DNA of 64,000 bases from contig NZ_CP017688.1 in assembly GCF_001831475.1 (NCBI RefSeq), forward strand, positions 2,232,001-2,296,000, given 5' to 3'. Numbering within the stretch: position 1 is the first letter of the stretch; each line of letters begins with the position of its first letter. The notes beneath the pieces were generated by a model. It did no database searches and had not been told where the DNA came from. It worked only from the letters and a program-made list of their open reading frames with translations. Of this stretch, positions 63,153-64,000 are shown one piece after another. This DNA is from Flavobacterium crassostreae (GTDB taxonomy: Bacteria > Bacteroidota > Bacteroidia > Flavobacteriales > Flavobacteriaceae). The translations under genes and the position numbers were made by a program.

Positions 63153-63286
63153 CAGCCAACAGCGGTTTACAAAAATGGCGAAATATGTGGTAAATTAAGG
63201 TTTATCTTTAGTAAGAAATTTTATCTTAGCTGAAAGATCTCGGTCACGAAGTTCGCCACTTCTGCAAGCCGCGAGACGTTGGGCGA
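63152..63286 (+). other. attC 58
   Basis: R'' ACAGCCAAC 63152-63160, with a second possible R'' (AACCTAAC) overlapping the gene stop just before it. R' GTTGGGCGA 63278-63286. Delta arms GCGGTTTACAAAAATGGCG / CGCCACTTCTGCAAGCCGC. Confidence 0.87.
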
Positions 63287-63302
63287 TATTTTGACCGAAA
63301 AA

Positions 63303-64000
63303 GGAGAATTCAATAACCTAGCGCAACAAATGATAAATTTTATCTTTGTTGAATTATGGAAAAAAAGTACAAGCGATTATCCTTAGAAGAACGTATTATA
63401 ATTGAGACATTACTTAAGGAAAATAGGACCGAAAACTACATTGGAAAGCAATTAAATCGAAATCGATCTACCATAACCCGAGAAGTAAATCTTTGGGTAA
63501 GAAACCCAACCGATATTTACAAGGCTGATTTAGCACATTGGTATGCTTTAGAAACCAATAAAAACAAAAGAACTCAAGACAAAATAAATTCATATCCTAA
63601 ACTTAAGATATTCGTTTACAGAAGCTTATTAAAAGGAACGAGCCCTGAATTAATGGCTGGCCAAATCAAGTTATTATATCCAAATGACCCTATCATGTCT
63701 ATTTCTTATGAATCTATATATAAGCATATTTATAGGTCTAGGCAGTCTACTTTAGGCAAAAAACTAATCAAACTTCTCCCCTATCATCATCACAAAAGAC
63801 GAGACAAAAGAAAATTTGGTAAAAAAAGAACACGGATCAAAGACCAAGTCAGTATTGACCTAAGACCTATTGAAATTGAAAAACGTCTGGAAGCAGGGCA
63901 CTTAGAAGGTGATTTGATGATTGGTGTCGGACACAAAAGTGCCATTGGAACCATCGTAGATAGGAAAACTAGATATGTTATTATTGTACCAATCAGCAAC
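63303..64000 (+). mobile_element. IS30-family insertion sequence, copy 3 (cut by window edge)
   Basis: Left end again exactly 25 bases after the crossover G (63278). A few base changes from copies 1-2 (for example AAATAGG for AAACAGG and GGCCAA for GGACAA). Confidence 0.87.
63356..64000 (+). CDS. IS30-family transposase, copy 3 (partial)
   Basis: First 215 codons of the same transposase as 34175-35188. The base differences I see are silent. The reading frame is open to the window end, which cuts within the DDE domain after VDRKTRYVIIVPISN. Confidence 0.9.
   Translation, partial: MEKKYKRLSLEERIIIETLLKENRTENYIGKQLNRNRSTITREVNLWVRNPTDIYKADLAHWYALETNKNKRTQDKINSYPKLKIFVYRSLLKGTSPELMAGQIKLLYPNDPIMSISYESIYKHIYRSRQSTLGKKLIKLLPYHHHKRRDKRKFGKKRTRIKDQVSIDLRPIEIEKRLEAGHLEGDLMIGVGHKSAIGTIVDRKTRYVIIVPISN

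Larger units (their letters stand above)
1..64000 (+). mobile_element. Chromosomal integron gene-cassette array (integrase outside window)
   Basis: Fifty-eight attC-like sites in one orientation divide the window into small modules, most holding one or two genes or none. R'/R'' boxes of the same cassette are complementary in about 53 of 57 testable cassettes, which is the signature of integron cassettes in circular form. Most genes point rightward with attC at their 3' end, so the attI/intI platform should lie left of base 1. No tyrosine recombinase is visible. This could be an array far from its integrase, or a CALIN (attC cluster lacking an integrase). Confidence 0.93.

Noticed and set aside
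1..64000. tRNA, rRNA or an integrase gene
   Set aside because: No tRNA cloverleaf, rRNA segment or tyrosine-recombinase motif was seen on either strand.

Overview
The window is one long integron gene-cassette array. It is AT-rich and Bacteroidota-like, probably a flavobacterium: short lipoboxes, a SusC/RagA-style outer-membrane receptor, 'SFSQ'/'LFSQ' signal-peptide ends, and almost no Shine-Dalgarno sequences. I count 58 attC-like sites (57 complete, 1 truncated), all in one orientation, spaced about 0.4-2 kb apart except where insertion sequences or an operon intervene. Each has R'' (RYYYAAC-like), long imperfect inverted arms (L''/L'), and R' (GTTRRRY-like, usually AAC-GTT). The first bases of nearly every cassette are complementary to its own last bases (for example GTTAGGCGT...ACGCCTAAC), as expected of cassettes that circularise through attC. 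No integrase gene is in the window; from the orientation, attI and intI should lie to the left. Cassettes are numbered here by the attC that closes them.

Contents left to right. 1-8.5 kb: Bor-like lipoprotein, small membrane proteins, a reversed gene, a CxxC protein, an exported nuclease-like toxin with a probable immunity partner, and ORF-less cassettes. 8.5-15 kb: amidohydrolase, membrane proteins, a Panacea-domain pair and a fused two-gene cassette with DUF4288. 15-21.5 kb: an IS3-family element inside an ORF-less cassette, then a NACHT NTPase + RelA/SpoT-like pair and a NucS-like nuclease (candidate defence genes). 21.5-31 kb: ORF-less cassettes, GNAT, YopX, TPR-like protein and an SdpR/SdpI/hydrolase operon with a palindromic operator. 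31-41 kb: frameshifted gene, lipoprotein, acyltransferase-3, a cassette hit by both an IS30-like and an IS3 element, GNAT, PnuC-like protein and S41 peptidase. 41-54 kb: two nearly identical cassettes, beta-barrel, second toxin/immunity pair, a chimeric ORF-less cassette, COQ4-like protein and small enzymes. 54-60 kb: a beheaded RiPP-like operon (precursor remnant, PqqD-like/M50 protease, LPLAT acyltransferase, TonB-dependent receptor) behind an IS30-like copy. 60-64 kb: another IS3-family element, lipoprotein, esterase and a third IS30-like copy cut by the window edge.

About 21 cassettes have no credible gene. They fall into family A (13 copies, about 617 bp, each with three imperfect ~100-nt direct repeats), family B (6 copies, about 609 bp) and family C (2 copies, about 400 bp). 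The most unusual pattern is that complementarity between the two ends of each cassette runs past the classical 7-bp R box: 9-10 bp, then a nearly constant A opposite C at position 11 (a T-G wobble on the other strand), then 3-5 more covarying pairs. A second pattern is that all three IS30-like copies begin exactly 25 bases after the G of the attC GTT crossover. Both can be tested computationally.
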